Shown in pieces: positions 9,436 to 18,600 of a stretch of 64,000 nucleotides of DNA. Position numbers and translations under genes: made by a program. The DNA is from Bacillus thuringiensis (GTDB taxonomy: Bacteria > Bacillota > Bacilli > Bacillales > Bacillaceae_G). The notes beneath the pieces were generated by a model. The model did no database searches. It was not told the origin of the DNA and worked only from the letters and a program-made list of their open reading frames with translations. The stretch is from positions 1,300,501 to 1,364,500 of the forward strand of contig NZ_CP012099.1 in the NCBI RefSeq assembly GCF_001182785.1, written 5' to 3'. The stretch's first letter is position 1; each line of letters begins with the position of its first letter.

Positions 9436-10206
9436 TTATTTTGAAACAGGAGGCGGAGATAATGCTAGATCAGATAAAAAAATAAAGTCTGCATGCTCAC
9501 GAATTTTAGGGATAGAAGTTTCGATAACGCGTGATGTAATTTCACCTGGGGGGCCCACATGCCCGATAGCTACCATAATAGGTTTTTCTTGAATTTTTTT
9601 GATGAGTAATTGGGCTTGTTTTGAAATATGTCCTGCTGTATACACATCATCAAAAAATAGTTGGTTCTCAATAATAGGAACTCCTAATTCTTTTCCGATT
9701 TTTGGGACGACACTATTAGGATTGGTTTTACTATCTAAGTAAAATAAACCGTGTTTTTTACAAGCAGCAAGTATAAGGCGAACAATTCGTTCATCCGCTG
9801 TTACTTTTGAACCCATATGATTGTTCATTCCAATTGCATGCGGTACTTCTTGAATCGCTTGTTCAAGTCGGTTGTTTATTTCTTCATCGCTTAAATCAGT
9901 TGTAATTGCTTTCGGTCCAAGCCATTCTTTTTTCCCTTTTATAGGTTCCATTGGCATATGTATAATAACTTCATGGCCTTTCTTATGGGCAGCTATTGCA
10001 TCTTCTTTTGTGGAAGGAAGAAAAGGCATAACAGCAACAGTGAGTGGAATGGGAAGTGATAACATTTGATTAGTCCCCTTCATGTTATTGCCGAAATCAT
10101 CAATGACAATAGCAACTTTATTCGTATGAGCATTTGCTTGAATAGGAAATAAGAAGGACGGTAAAAACAAAACAATGATGAACAATGCAATCGTATATTT
10201 TCGCAT
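9436..10206 (-). CDS. Divergent polysaccharide deacetylase family protein (YibQ-like)
   Basis: A 256-aa secreted protein with a clear signal peptide (about residues 1-26, ending IQANA). The mature part is a divergent polysaccharide-deacetylase (NodB-like barrel) domain: VAIVIDDFGNNMKG with the DD metal motif, HEVIIHMPMEP, GMNNHMGSKVTADER, and FLDSKTNPNS. It probably acts on an extracellular carbohydrate, but members of this subfamily are poorly characterised. It lies alone between two bcr1 copies. Confidence 0.8.
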   Translation of the reverse strand: MRKYTIALFIIVLFLPSFLFPIQANAHTNKVAIVIDDFGNNMKGTNQMLSLPIPLTVAVMPFLPSTKEDAIAAHKKGHEVIIHMPMEPIKGKKEWLGPKAITTDLSDEEINNRLEQAIQEVPHAIGMNNHMGSKVTADERIVRLILAACKKHGLFYLDSKTNPNSVVPKIGKELGVPIIENQLFFDDVYTAGHISKQAQLLIKKIQEKPIMVAIGHVGPPGEITSRVIETSIPKIREHADFIFLSDLALSPPPVSK

Positions 10207-10226
10207 ATAAATATTTCCTTTCTATT

Positions 10227-10373
10227 GTTATCCTGCTATTTGTGGGTAGTAAGACTCCCACCTCAACATTGGGCTGGATAGGTGGGAGATTCACTGCCTA
10301 TAAACGCCCGATTGATAAATGTTAATAATCAGTGGGGGCTGAACAAAAAACACTGATTAAAGTTTCACTTTAT
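10227..10373 (-). repeat. bcr1-type repeat, copy C, full length, inverted
   Basis: Begins CCTGCTATTTGTGGG (10232) and ends GATTAAAGTTTCAC (10368), flanked by GTTAT (10227-10231) and TTTAT (10369-10373), so the target duplication has one mismatch. Internal segments match copy A in reverse orientation. It sits just upstream of the deacetylase gene. Confidence 0.85.
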
Positions 10374-10418
10374 CAATCATCATTATGTTTTGCTTTTTTA
10401 TATAAATTAAACAAAAAA

Positions 10419-10425
10419 TGTCGAA
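10419..10425 (-). promoter_or_regulatory. Possible Spo0A box
   Basis: TGTCGAA, the complement of the 0A-box core TTCGACA, about 260 bp upstream of the Spo0E-like gene. The rest of 10374-10680 holds AT-rich DNA with no convincing gene. A 7-bp match is weak by itself. Confidence 0.25.
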
Positions 10426-10687
10426 GAAAAGTAGTTGGAAAATTAAGAATCCCCGGTTTACGTAGAATTTGTAAAAAAAGAAGATGAAAAAAATGTCTAT
10501 TATTGCGAATGTATTTACAAAGATAGAATAATTTGTAATAATTCTCAAAGTGAGGGTAAAGATTTGTAAATTACAGGGAGAAAATGTTAAATTTTCTGAT
10601 TCTTCAAATTTGCATATGATTAAGTAGTTAAAAAAGTCAATGGAGAAGTGAAGTTGAGAGCATGGAAGTATAATAAGGGGGATATGG

Positions 10688-10969
10688 ATGTTTACTGTAA
10701 AAAGGAAGTACACATTAGAAAAGCTTTCACGTGATATTCATATGAAACGTGAAGAAATGATTCAACTAGGATTAACAAGTGGGCTAAATAGTAGGGAGAC
10801 AATTCAAGTTAGTCAAGAATTGGACAAGCTTATTTTACAATATCAGTGTTATAAAGAAAAACAAACACCGAAATGGTTTTCAATTATAAAAATACCTATT
10901 TTCCAAATCGGGTATGAAGGAAAATCAAATAATTTTTGGCGAATGCTTGTCGCTGGTTTTATGAAATAA
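10688..10969 (+). CDS. spo0E: Spo0E-family aspartyl-phosphate phosphatase
   Basis: A 93-aa protein expected to dephosphorylate Spo0A~P and so delay sporulation. The helical-hairpin Spo0E domain covers about residues 12-58: an IHMKREEMIQLGLTSGLNS stretch followed by the signature SQELDKLILQYQ. The C-terminal 35 residues are variable. AAGGGGG lies 6-7 bp before ATG 10688. In B. subtilis spo0E lies next to kinD and mhqR, as here, which supports orthology. The kinase is on the opposite strand and converges on this gene. Confidence 0.8.
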   Translation: MFTVKRKYTLEKLSRDIHMKREEMIQLGLTSGLNSRETIQVSQELDKLILQYQCYKEKQTPKWFSIIKIPIFQIGYEGKSNNFWRMLVAGFMK

Positions 10970-11005
10970 GTATAATTACCCTTATAGGATAAGGATAATT
11001 ATACT
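10969..11005. terminator. Convergent hairpin between spo0E-like and kinase genes
   Basis: A long stem (AGTATAATTA with CCTTAT, mirrored) spans both stop codons. There is no clear T-run, so it is a transcription-end or RNA-stability hairpin rather than a textbook terminator. Confidence 0.5.
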
Positions 11006-12495
11006 ATGTGTAACGGAATTTCGATATGAACTGTCGTTCCTTCGTTTTCTGTACTGTCAATAAAAATATGCCCATTATACATCTCTACAATTCGTTTACA
11101 TATGACAAGTCCAAGACCTGTTCCAGTATCTTTATTAGTAAAGAACGGATGAAAGAGGTGTTTTTGAATATGTTGTGGAATTCCTTTTCCAGTATCTATA
11201 ATCTGCAATTGTGCGTGTGTTTCATTGTTTTTTACTACAATGGTTAGTGTATCACTAGAAGTCATAGCCTCAATTGCATTTTTTGTAATGTTTAAAACCA
11301 CTTGTTTCATATGGTCTTTCGAACAACGGATATGAACAGGATGGTCTGGTAAATGTAAATGGAATATAATGTTATGTAAATTCGCCTCAGATTGAATAAT
11401 TAATGCTACCTCATTGAGAATCGTTCTTACATCATATGTTTGTTCGATGATGGCGGTTGGCTTTCCAAGAATAAGAAATTCACTTACAATTTCATTGATT
11501 CGCTCTATTTCTTGTTCAATTACAGAAAAGTAGAACTGATCTTGTTCATCTTTATATTTCTCTTTTAATAGAGCGACGAGTCCTTTAATTCCAGTAAGAG
11601 GGTTACGGATTTCGTGTGCTGTACTCGCTGCAAAAGTTCCAACTAATTCAATTTTCTGTAGTTCATTTTGTTGTCTTTCAAGTTTTGTTTGACGTTTTAA
11701 CAACATATATTGAGCAAGTAAAAATAAAATAGACATTAAAAATAAAGTAGCTACACACTCTATTGCAACCCACTGGTATAAGGTTTTTTGATGAATAGGT
11801 AATGGAGAAACAGAGACCTTCCAATTTAATCTTTGGAGTGGGGTAGTAAGCATATTAGAATGTGAATCACTTGTGTCGGTATTATCATCGGTTAGAAAAA
11901 CTACATCATGTTTATCAGTTACCTCAAAATGGTATTGTGGTTTAATGGCATTTAAAGAAGATGAAATGTAATCAAAGCGTAAACTAGCTAATAATAATCC
12001 AGAGAGCTCCTTTTGTTTATTGAATATGGGGGCAGCAATCATAATAGCTTTATGTCCAAGAACGCGATCAGTAATGACTGATGATACAGTGGTTTTTTTA
12101 GTTTGGAGCACGTCTTGAATATATTTACGGTCTGAAACATCTATAGGCTTTGATTCATCTTCAGATGCGATTGTAATGACCCCTTCTGGTGTAGCGTAAT
12201 ATAGACCAGAAAAGCGTGCATCGTTTCCATCTGTATCATGTACAATTTGTTTAATGCCATTTATATTACCAGTCTCGGTGCCCACAACTTTTGCAAGCAT
12301 GTCTAAAGCAGAAATTGCTTCACCAAGATGATGATCCAAATAATCTCTATATAAAAAGAGAACTGTATGAGCGGATAATTTGTTTTCCTGTTTCATTTTA
12401 TATGTATGATACGAATAAAATGTAGCACCAATCCCTATTGTCGGTAGGATAACAAGCAATATATATATAATTATGCTTTGGAATTTGACTTTCAA
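10999..12495 (-). CDS. Sporulation-type sensor histidine kinase (KinD-like)
   Basis: A 498-aa membrane kinase: TM1 about 7-27, an extracellular Cache-type sensor about 35-240 (FSGLYYATPEGVITIASEDE, VLGHKAIMIAAPIF), TM2 about 250-272, HisKA with the H-box STAHEIRNPLTGIKGL near 300, then HATPase with N-box NITKNAIEAM and G-boxes DTGKGIP and GTGLGL. I start at TTG 12495, 8 bp after GAAGGAG; the upstream ATG would include the ribosome site. Architecture and the neighbours spo0E and mhqR match B. subtilis KinD, which feeds phosphate to Spo0F/Spo0A in response to envelope signals. Confidence 0.85.
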   Translation of the reverse strand: MKVKFQSIIIYILLVILPTIGIGATFYSYHTYKMKQENKLSAHTVLFLYRDYLDHHLGEAISALDMLAKVVGTETGNINGIKQIVHDTDGNDARFSGLYYATPEGVITIASEDESKPIDVSDRKYIQDVLQTKKTTVSSVITDRVLGHKAIMIAAPIFNKQKELSGLLLASLRFDYISSSLNAIKPQYHFEVTDKHDVVFLTDDNTDTSDSHSNMLTTPLQRLNWKVSVSPLPIHQKTLYQWVAIECVATLFLMSILFLLAQYMLLKRQTKLERQQNELQKIELVGTFAASTAHEIRNPLTGIKGLVALLKEKYKDEQDQFYFSVIEQEIERINEIVSEFLILGKPTAIIEQTYDVRTILNEVALIIQSEANLHNIIFHLHLPDHPVHIRCSKDHMKQVVLNITKNAIEAMTSSDTLTIVVKNNETHAQLQIIDTGKGIPQHIQKHLFHPFFTNKDTGTGLGLVICKRIVEMYNGHIFIDSTENEGTTVHIEIPLHIV

Positions 12496-12690
12496 ATGTG
12501 GTACTCCTTCTTTTTTTATTATCATTATATATAAACTATGTTAAAATTGTCATGTTTTTATTCAAGAATGATTCTTAATATATTAGGGGAGAGGAAATGG
12601 ATGAGTGAATGCTCATTCGGAATTCACATGAAGTATGAAGTGGCATTTTCTTTTTATTGCTGAGAATTTAAGTGAAGGGTTGAAAGTTGT

Positions 12691-13137
12691 ATGACATCAA
12701 ATAATGAACGAGAAGATATTTCTCAATCTTTAAAAGTATTTATTGCATTATCTCGTGTACATCGTTCTGTTATGGATACTACAAATAAATCTATACAAAG
12801 TAACGGGTTAAATCCAACTGAATTTGCTGTATTAGAACTGCTATATCATAAAGGCGGTCAACCACTCCAGCAAATTGGTGAGCGCATTTTAATAGCTAGT
12901 GGCAGCATTACATATGTTGTAGATAAGCTAGAGAAAAAAGGATTAGTAAAGAGAATCCCATGTCCGAATGACAGACGTGTTATTTACGCGCAATTAACTG
13001 AGTCTGGCGAGAACTTTATTGCTTCTATTTTTCCGGGGCATGAGAAAGTTATACATCAGTCTTTTGAAATGTTAACGAAAGATGAAAAAGATGAATTACT
13101 TGATCTATTAAAAAAAATTGGAAAGTATGAAAAATAA
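12691..13137 (+). CDS. MarR-family regulator (MhqR/YkvE-like)
   Basis: A 148-aa winged-helix regulator: GLNPTEFAVLELLYHKGGQP, the recognition-helix region ASGSITYVVDKLEKKGLV, and the wing PNDRRVIYAQLTESG. It resembles B. subtilis MhqR (repressor of quinone-detoxification genes), which is also adjacent to kinD; this supports the subfamily call. I see no cysteine placed for simple thiol sensing apart from one in the wing region (CPND). The ribosome site GAAGGG lies 11 bp before the ATG, slightly far. Confidence 0.8.
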   Translation: MTSNNEREDISQSLKVFIALSRVHRSVMDTTNKSIQSNGLNPTEFAVLELLYHKGGQPLQQIGERILIASGSITYVVDKLEKKGLVKRIPCPNDRRVIYAQLTESGENFIASIFPGHEKVIHQSFEMLTKDEKDELLDLLKKIGKYEK

Positions 13138-13153
13138 TAATATGTTCCAAAGG

Positions 13154-13184
13154 AGCTTTGGATAAATAAATCCAAGGCTTTTTT
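13154..13184 (+). terminator. Terminator after the MarR gene
   Basis: AGCTTTGGAT/ATCCAAGGCT stem (one G-U pair), 6-nt loop, then TTTTTT. Confidence 0.8.
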
Positions 13185-13296
13185 GTTTGCAATGAACTCA
13201 GGGTAGTAACTGCCGAATTTTGTTGAAAATTAAGAGGGAATTCGAGAATACGTATTGAATTATAATAAAGGTATGTAATGGAGAGGAGGCTCGTTC

Positions 13297-14991
13297 ATGT
13301 CATTTAAAGACTATGAATATAAACGCCCAAATATTGAAGAGTTAAAAGAGAAATTTACTGTTGCTTTAGAGAAGTTTGATAACGCAAAAACTGTAGAAGA
13401 ACAAAAACAAGTCATTAATTCAATTAATGAAATTCGCAACGATTTTGGTACAATGGGAAACCTTTGTTACATTCGCCATTCTGTTGATACGACGGATACT
13501 TTTTATAAGGAGGAGCAGGATTTCTTTGATGAATTCTCTCCAGTTGTACAGGGATATGGTACAAAATATTATAAGGCACTCATTAATTCTCCATTTCGTG
13601 AAGAATTAGAGGCGTATTATGGAAAACAATTATTTGCTCTAGCAGAATGTGATTTAAAAACATATTCAGATGAAGTCGTGAAAGATTTACAATTAGAAAA
13701 TAAATTATCGTCGCAATATACACAGTTATTAGCATCTGCAAAAATTGACTTTGCTGGAGAAGAAAGAACGTTATCGCAACTGATTCCGTTTATGCAAGGA
13801 AAAGAAAGAAGCGAACGTAAAGCAGCAAGTGAAGCATACTACGGATTTTTAGCTGGAAATGAGGAAGAACTAGATCGTATTTATGATGAGCTTGTTAAAG
13901 TGAGAACGAAAATCGCAAAATCTTTAGGTTTCAAAAACTTTGTTGAACTTGGATATGCAAGAATGTACCGTACAGATTATAATGCGGAGATGGTGGCTAA
14001 TTACCGTCAGCAAGTGCTGGATTATATCGTTCCCGTTACAACGGAATTAAGAAAGCGACAACAAGCACGTATCGGTGTAGAGAAGTTAGCTTATTATGAC
14101 GAAAACTTTGAGTTTGCTACAGGTAACCCAACTCCAAAAGGAGATGCGGATTGGATTGTTGATCATGGAAAGACGATGTATAAAGAGTTATCGGCTGAAA
14201 CAGATGAATTTTTCAATTTCATGCTAGATAACGATTTATTAGATTTAGTTGCGAAAAAAGGAAAAGCTGGTGGCGGATATTGTACATATATTGAGAATTA
14301 TAAAGCGCCATTTATTTTCTCAAACTTCAATGGAACATCTGGTGACATTGATGTATTAACACATGAAGCAGGTCATGCTTTCCAAGTATATGAAAGTCGT
14401 AAATTTGAAATTCCAGAATATAATTGGCCAACATATGAAGCATGTGAAATCCACTCTATGAGTATGGAATTCTTTACATGGCCATGGATGAAGCTATTCT
14501 TTGAAGAAGATGCAGATAAATATTACTTCTCTCACTTAAGTTCAGCACTTCTATTTTTACCTTATGGTGTATCTGTTGATGAATATCAACATTATGTATA
14601 TGAAAATCCTGAAGCATCACCTGAAGAGCGTAAGACAGCATGGCGTAACATAGAGAAGAAATATTTACCGCATCGTGATTATGAGGATAATGATTATTTA
14701 GAGCGCGGTGGTTTTTGGCAACGGCAAGGGCATATTTATAGTTCACCTTTCTATTATATTGATTACACGCTTGCTCAAATTTGTGCGCTACAATTTTGGA
14801 AACGTGCAAGAGATAATAGACAAGAGGCATGGGAAGATTATGTGAATCTATGCCAACAAGGTGGAAGTAAATCGTTCTTAGAATTAGTAGAAGTTGCAAA
14901 TTTAACATCACCATTTGCTGAAGGCTGTGTGAAAAGTGTTATTACAGAAATTGAAGCATGGTTACATGCAATTGACGACACAAAATTGTAA
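13297..14991 (+). CDS. M3-family oligoendopeptidase
   Basis: A 564-aa cytosolic zinc metallopeptidase of the PepF/thimet group that cleaves short peptides. The zinc motif HEAGH lies in DVLTHEAGHAFQVYE (about residues 353-367), and the third ligand is probably the glutamate in PTYEACEIHSMSMEF. The length is normal and the frame intact. GAGAGGAGG lies about 10 bp before the ATG. A TATAAT-like -10 is visible about 35 bp upstream of the start. It is monocistronic. Confidence 0.9.
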   Translation: MSFKDYEYKRPNIEELKEKFTVALEKFDNAKTVEEQKQVINSINEIRNDFGTMGNLCYIRHSVDTTDTFYKEEQDFFDEFSPVVQGYGTKYYKALINSPFREELEAYYGKQLFALAECDLKTYSDEVVKDLQLENKLSSQYTQLLASAKIDFAGEERTLSQLIPFMQGKERSERKAASEAYYGFLAGNEEELDRIYDELVKVRTKIAKSLGFKNFVELGYARMYRTDYNAEMVANYRQQVLDYIVPVTTELRKRQQARIGVEKLAYYDENFEFATGNPTPKGDADWIVDHGKTMYKELSAETDEFFNFMLDNDLLDLVAKKGKAGGGYCTYIENYKAPFIFSNFNGTSGDIDVLTHEAGHAFQVYESRKFEIPEYNWPTYEACEIHSMSMEFFTWPWMKLFFEEDADKYYFSHLSSALLFLPYGVSVDEYQHYVYENPEASPEERKTAWRNIEKKYLPHRDYEDNDYLERGGFWQRQGHIYSSPFYYIDYTLAQICALQFWKRARDNRQEAWEDYVNLCQQGGSKSFLELVEVANLTSPFAEGCVKSVITEIEAWLHAIDDTKL

Positions 14992-15071
14992 AAAACATGC
15001 GCTTTTTTTCACATGTTTAACATCGACATAATGGGAAAATGATGAGATAATAAAAGAAAATTCAGAATACT

Positions 15072-15104
15072 AAAGAGGTGTTTCTAATAAGGAGCACCTC
15101 TTTT
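15072..15104 (+). terminator. Hairpin terminator between M3 peptidase and DinB genes
   Basis: AAAGAGGTG and CACCTCTTTT pair around a 14-nt interior; the T-run is short. Confidence 0.55.
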
Positions 15105-15130
15105 CACCAACAAAAAGGGGGGAAAGAAGT

Positions 15131-15664
15131 ATGCTTCAATCTAATATGGATGTGAGTTTAGAAAGTTTAGTAAGCTCATTACAGTCTACTCGAAGCACGC
15201 TATTATCAGAAATTGAAATGTTAAATGATACAGAAGTGAATGTAAAGCCACGCCGTGATAAATGGAGTATTATTCAAATTTTACACCACTTGCATTTAGT
15301 TGAACAATCTGTCACGTCTGCCCTTGTATATGCTTTACAAAAAAATGAAAGAAACATGACTCCATTTAAAGACCTCCAACTTACGCTTGATCGCACACAT
15401 AAACGAGAAGCTCCTCAGCAAATGCAACCAACAGAAACTTTAATGAAAAAACAGCAAGGAATTCAATTACTAGAACATTCACGACAAGAACTATTACATG
15501 CGCTTCATAGTGTTATAGATGAAAAAGATCTATTTGAAAATGGATTAAAGCATCCTGTTTTTAATGATCTGAATTTGTATCAATGGATTCAATTTCTTGA
15601 TTTGCATGAACAAAGACATCTTACGCAATTAAAAGAGGCGAAACATGCAATTTTGCAGCGCTAA
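15131..15664 (+). CDS. DinB-family protein
   Basis: A 177-aa four-helix-bundle protein of the DinB/YfiT superfamily. The expected metal-binding histidines are in WSIIQILHHLHLVEQS (about residue 57) and DLHEQRHLTQL (about 157). These proteins are often thiol-dependent transferases or damage-induced proteins; no substrate can be read from context. GGGGGGAAAG lies just upstream of the ATG. Confidence 0.75.
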   Translation: MLQSNMDVSLESLVSSLQSTRSTLLSEIEMLNDTEVNVKPRRDKWSIIQILHHLHLVEQSVTSALVYALQKNERNMTPFKDLQLTLDRTHKREAPQQMQPTETLMKKQQGIQLLEHSRQELLHALHSVIDEKDLFENGLKHPVFNDLNLYQWIQFLDLHEQRHLTQLKEAKHAILQR

Positions 15665-15670
15665 AGTGGA

Positions 15671-15697
15671 AGAAGTGGGAAACCACTTCTTTTTTTG
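15671..15697 (+). terminator. Terminator of the DinB-like gene
   Basis: AGAAGTGG-GAAA-CCACTTCT followed by TTTTTT: a GNRA-loop stem. Confidence 0.9.
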
Positions 15698-15766
15698 ATA
15701 CGTGCATAGTTTTCTTTCTTATTTTGGAATACTACATGGAGAAAGAAAAGAAGGAGTTGAAAAAAT

Positions 15767-15883
15767 ATGTCTAAGAAGAAGCGAGAAGAAGAGCGTGCCT
15801 GGAAAGCGCGTAAAGAAAATCAACAACCGCACGGAAAAGTGAAAGCTTTTGCTGAATTAGTTGAAGGAACAGAAAAAACGTGA
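15767..15883 (+). CDS. Small basic protein (38 aa)
   Basis: A 38-residue, lysine- and glutamate-rich protein beginning MSKKKREEERAWKARKENQQ, followed by PHGKVKAFAELVEG. AAGGAG lies 10 bp before the ATG, and the stop is inside a terminator. It resembles small conserved hypothetical proteins of Bacillus (possibly the DUF6254 type); I do not know its function. Confidence 0.65.
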   Translation: MSKKKREEERAWKARKENQQPHGKVKAFAELVEGTEKT

Positions 15884-15905
15884 TGATTATTTTATCACGT
15901 TTTTT
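15873..15905. terminator. Bidirectional terminator between convergent genes
   Basis: AAAAAACGTGAT and ATCACGTTTTTT form a 12-bp stem; it serves both the 38-aa gene and the minus-strand kinase. Confidence 0.85.
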
Positions 15906-17157
15906 GTATGAGTGGAAAAGTTAATAAAAAGGTTGTACCTGTTCCTTTTTCACTTATAATATCAATTTTTCCATTCATAGCTTGAACAACACTGAATACG
16001 ACCATCATTCCAAGTCCAGTGCCTTTTTCTTTCGTTGAATAGAAAGGCGAGCCAAGACGTTTTACTTGTTCTGAATCCATACCGACTCCTGTATCTTTTA
16101 TATATAACTGAATATGCTTATGATCAGGAACTAATGTGAAATAAAGATCACCGCCTTTTGGCATAGCCTCAATGCAATTTTTTAAAATATTTAATAAACA
16201 TTGATTTAGTTTTTGCTTTTCTCCAGCGATAAAAAAAGAAGTGCTTTGCTTTATATAATGAGTACGTACATTTGTTAAATTAGCAAGTGGTGTAATTAAC
16301 GATAATGCATGTAGTAATTCTTCTTCTAACTGTAATGTTTGTTCTTTTTCAATGCTTGGTTTGGCAAAGGTTAAATAATCTGTAAGAACATGATTTGCTT
16401 GTTCGATGCCATTAATGGCAATGTCGATATATAATTTCCGTTCCTGCTCAGTGCATGTATCTGATTGTAACAGTTGTAAAAAACCTTTCGTTGAAGTTAA
16501 TGGATTGCGAATTTCATGAGAGATAGACGCTGCCATTTCACCAATTAAATGAAATTTTTCAGCATTTATAAGTTCGTTTTGGAGACGAACTTGAGTTTGT
16601 AATATGTGTAGTAAATATAAAATTAGGATTGTACCAAGCATTGAACATAACTCATACACAATAATATGCGGTATATAATCAGCCTTATTTGTAACCTTTG
16701 AAAGGAAGAAGGGTATCCAACTAAATCCGTATGTGAGACTGTAGATAATAGCAAGTGTTATTTTTATACGATTAGAAGTTCGATTGAAAAATTTATATGT
16801 TAATAATAGAACAATAAATAGAATAACAGAACCGATAAGAGATGGGAAAACACCTACCCCACCTAATAATAAGCGATATATGTTTAATACAACTAAGATA
16901 GAACCACCAGCAATAGGCCCTCCCGTTAATGTACCGACAATTAATACAATATGGCGCATATCAAATTGAAAACCATTATTTGTTTTTGCTGCAAATGTAA
17001 TACAGAGTACGGTAGCGAGGCAACAGAGTACAATGAATATAGCTGAATTTAATTTAGGAGAGCGTTTCCCTTTTTGATTCCAAAATAAATGATATACGAG
17101 CATTGTAATAAGGATGAATAATATATTTAAAAAGAGATAAATAATAAAGGATTTCAG
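15895..17157 (-). CDS. KinB-like sporulation histidine kinase, probable CTG start
   Basis: A 6-TM sensor kinase with a 5TMR-type membrane sensor (about 1-195), HisKA H-box SISHEIRNPLTSTKGFLQ, N-box NILKNCIEAM, and G-boxes DTGVGM and GTGLGM. From the first ATG (17103) it would be 402 aa with no ribosome site and only the end of TM1. The frame stays open upstream to a CTG at 17155-17157 preceded at 8 bp by GAGGAGG. Using it adds 18 residues (MKSFIIYLFLNILFILIT), which complete TM1 and match the N-terminal layout of KinB as I recall it. No ATG, GTG or TTG lies between. KinB feeds the Spo0A phosphorelay. Confidence 0.8.
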   Translation of the reverse strand: MKSFIIYLFLNILFILITMLVYHLFWNQKGKRSPKLNSAIFIVLCCLATVLCITFAAKTNNGFQFDMRHIVLIVGTLTGGPIAGGSILVVLNIYRLLLGGVGVFPSLIGSVILFIVLLLTYKFFNRTSNRIKITLAIIYSLTYGFSWIPFFLSKVTNKADYIPHIIVYELCSMLGTILILYLLHILQTQVRLQNELINAEKFHLIGEMAASISHEIRNPLTSTKGFLQLLQSDTCTEQERKLYIDIAINGIEQANHVLTDYLTFAKPSIEKEQTLQLEEELLHALSLITPLANLTNVRTHYIKQSTSFFIAGEKQKLNQCLLNILKNCIEAMPKGGDLYFTLVPDHKHIQLYIKDTGVGMDSEQVKRLGSPFYSTKEKGTGLGMMVVFSVVQAMNGKIDIISEKGTGTTFLLTFPLIQKT

Positions 17158-17314
17158 TGGGATGCCTCCTCTCTGCTTATATTAAATTAATCATACTATA
17201 AAATGAAAGAAATGAAATGATAAATAGCGGAAAAATCAGAAATTTTTACGCTAGTATACAATATGTTACAATAAGCTGTGTCAATGAAAGAAGAAATTCC
17301 GTGCACCGCGCGGG

Positions 17315-17385
17315 AGAGGTTCGCGAACTCCCTCTATAAAAAACTATGGAAACAACAATATCCTTAGGTATTGTTTTGTTTTTTT
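17315..17385 (+). promoter_or_regulatory. preQ1-I riboswitch with terminator
   Basis: The aptamer core is AGAGGTTCGCGAACTCCCTC followed by the A-rich tail AAAAAACTA (17315-17346), the class I preQ1 pattern. An intrinsic terminator follows (AACAATA/TATTGTT stem, 17354-17375, then T-rich). A TACAAT -10 lies near 17269. preQ1 binding would switch off the queCDEF genes downstream. Confidence 0.92.
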
Positions 17386-17446
17386 ATTGTGACAGTTCAA
17401 GAACGTTCTTTCTTCTTATTTATAGTAGAGAAGGAGAATGAGTGAA

Positions 17447-18109
17447 ATGAAAAAAGAAAAAGCAGTTGTTGTTTTTAGTGGAGGACAAGATAGTACAACA
17501 TGTTTATTTTGGGCAATAGAGCAGTTTGCAGAGGTAGAAGCTGTAACGTTTAATTACAATCAACGTCATAAGCTAGAAATTGATTGTGCAGCGGAAATTG
17601 CAAAAGAGCTAGGAATAAAGCATACGGTACTAGATATGAGTCTATTAAATCAACTTGCTCCAAATGCGTTAACGAGAACGGATATGGAGATTACACATGA
17701 AGAAGGTGAATTGCCGTCGACATTTGTAGATGGACGAAATTTACTCTTCCTATCATTTGCTGCTGTATTGGCAAAACAAGTTGGAGCACGTCATATTGTA
17801 ACGGGTGTATGTGAAACTGATTTCAGTGGTTATCCAGACTGCCGTGACGTGTTTGTGAAATCGTTAAACGTTACTTTAAATTTATCTATGGATTTCCCGT
17901 TTGTCATTCACACGCCACTTATGTGGATTGATAAAGCTGAAACATGGAAATTATCAGATGAACTTGGAGCATTTGAGTTTGTTCGAGAAAAAACATTAAC
18001 ATGTTATAACGGAATCATTGGTGATGGTTGCGGTGAATGTCCAGCATGTCAACTTCGTAAAGCAGGATTAGATACGTACCTACAAGAACGCGAAGGAGCG
18101 AACAACTAA
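17447..18109 (+). CDS. queC: 7-cyano-7-deazaguanine synthase
   Basis: Converts 7-carboxy-7-deazaguanine to preQ0 with ATP and ammonia in queuosine synthesis. The PP-loop motif [12 protein letters not shown] is at the N-terminus, and the zinc cysteines are in [18 protein letters not shown] 17447 (220 aa) is preferred over ATG 17438, because AAGGAG ends 1 bp before the latter and 10 bp before the former. Its stop overlaps the queD start by one base. Confidence 0.96.
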   Translation: MKKEKAVVVFSGGQDSTTCLFWAIEQFAEVEAVTFNYNQRHKLEIDCAAEIAKELGIKHTVLDMSLLNQLAPNALTRTDMEITHEEGELPSTFVDGRNLLFLSFAAVLAKQVGARHIVTGVCETDFSGYPDCRDVFVKSLNVTLNLSMDFPFVIHTPLMWIDKAETWKLSDELGAFEFVREKTLTCYNGIIGDGCGECPACQLRKAGLDTYLQEREGANN

Positions 18110-18600
18110 TGGATAACTTTTTTGGATTTCGCATCGTAGAGAATTTGCAAAAAATGGACAAGGATATTCAGCGTAAACAACTCAAATATCATAATAAAAG
18201 AGTAATGGTCAGCAAGGAATTTACATTTGATGCAGCACACCATTTACATTGTTATGAAGGGAAATGTAAAAACTTACATGGTCACACATATAAAGTTGTA
18301 TTTGGAATTAGTGGATATGTAAATGAAATAGGTCTTGCAATTGACTTTGGAGATATAAAAGAAATTTGGAAGAATGAAATAGAAATTTATTTAGATCATC
18401 GTTATTTAAACGAAACGTTACCAGCAATGAATACGACTGCTGAAAATATGGTCGTTTGGATTTATGAAAAAATGGCAGAAGCACTAACAAAAGAGAATCG
18501 AGTGAACGAATATAAAGGAGCTCGCGTTGAATTTGTTCGTCTATTTGAGACGCCGACTAGTTATGCGGAAGTAAGACGGGAGTGGATGCTCGATGAGTAA
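18109..18600 (+). CDS. queD: 6-carboxytetrahydropterin synthase
   Basis: Makes 6-carboxy-tetrahydropterin from dihydroneopterin triphosphate, the first committed step toward preQ0. The zinc histidines and catalytic cysteine appear in FDAAHHLHCYEGKCKNLHGH. At 163 aa it has an N-terminal extension of about 30 residues before the core. It overlaps queC by 1 bp (TAATG) and queE by 8 bp, so the four que genes are translationally coupled. Confidence 0.95.
   Translation: MDNFFGFRIVENLQKMDKDIQRKQLKYHNKRVMVSKEFTFDAAHHLHCYEGKCKNLHGHTYKVVFGISGYVNEIGLAIDFGDIKEIWKNEIEIYLDHRYLNETLPAMNTTAENMVVWIYEKMAEALTKENRVNEYKGARVEFVRLFETPTSYAEVRREWMLDE

Noticed and set aside
9872..10069. Plus-strand ORF opposite the deacetylase gene
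   Set aside because: A shadow frame of a well-supported minus-strand gene.
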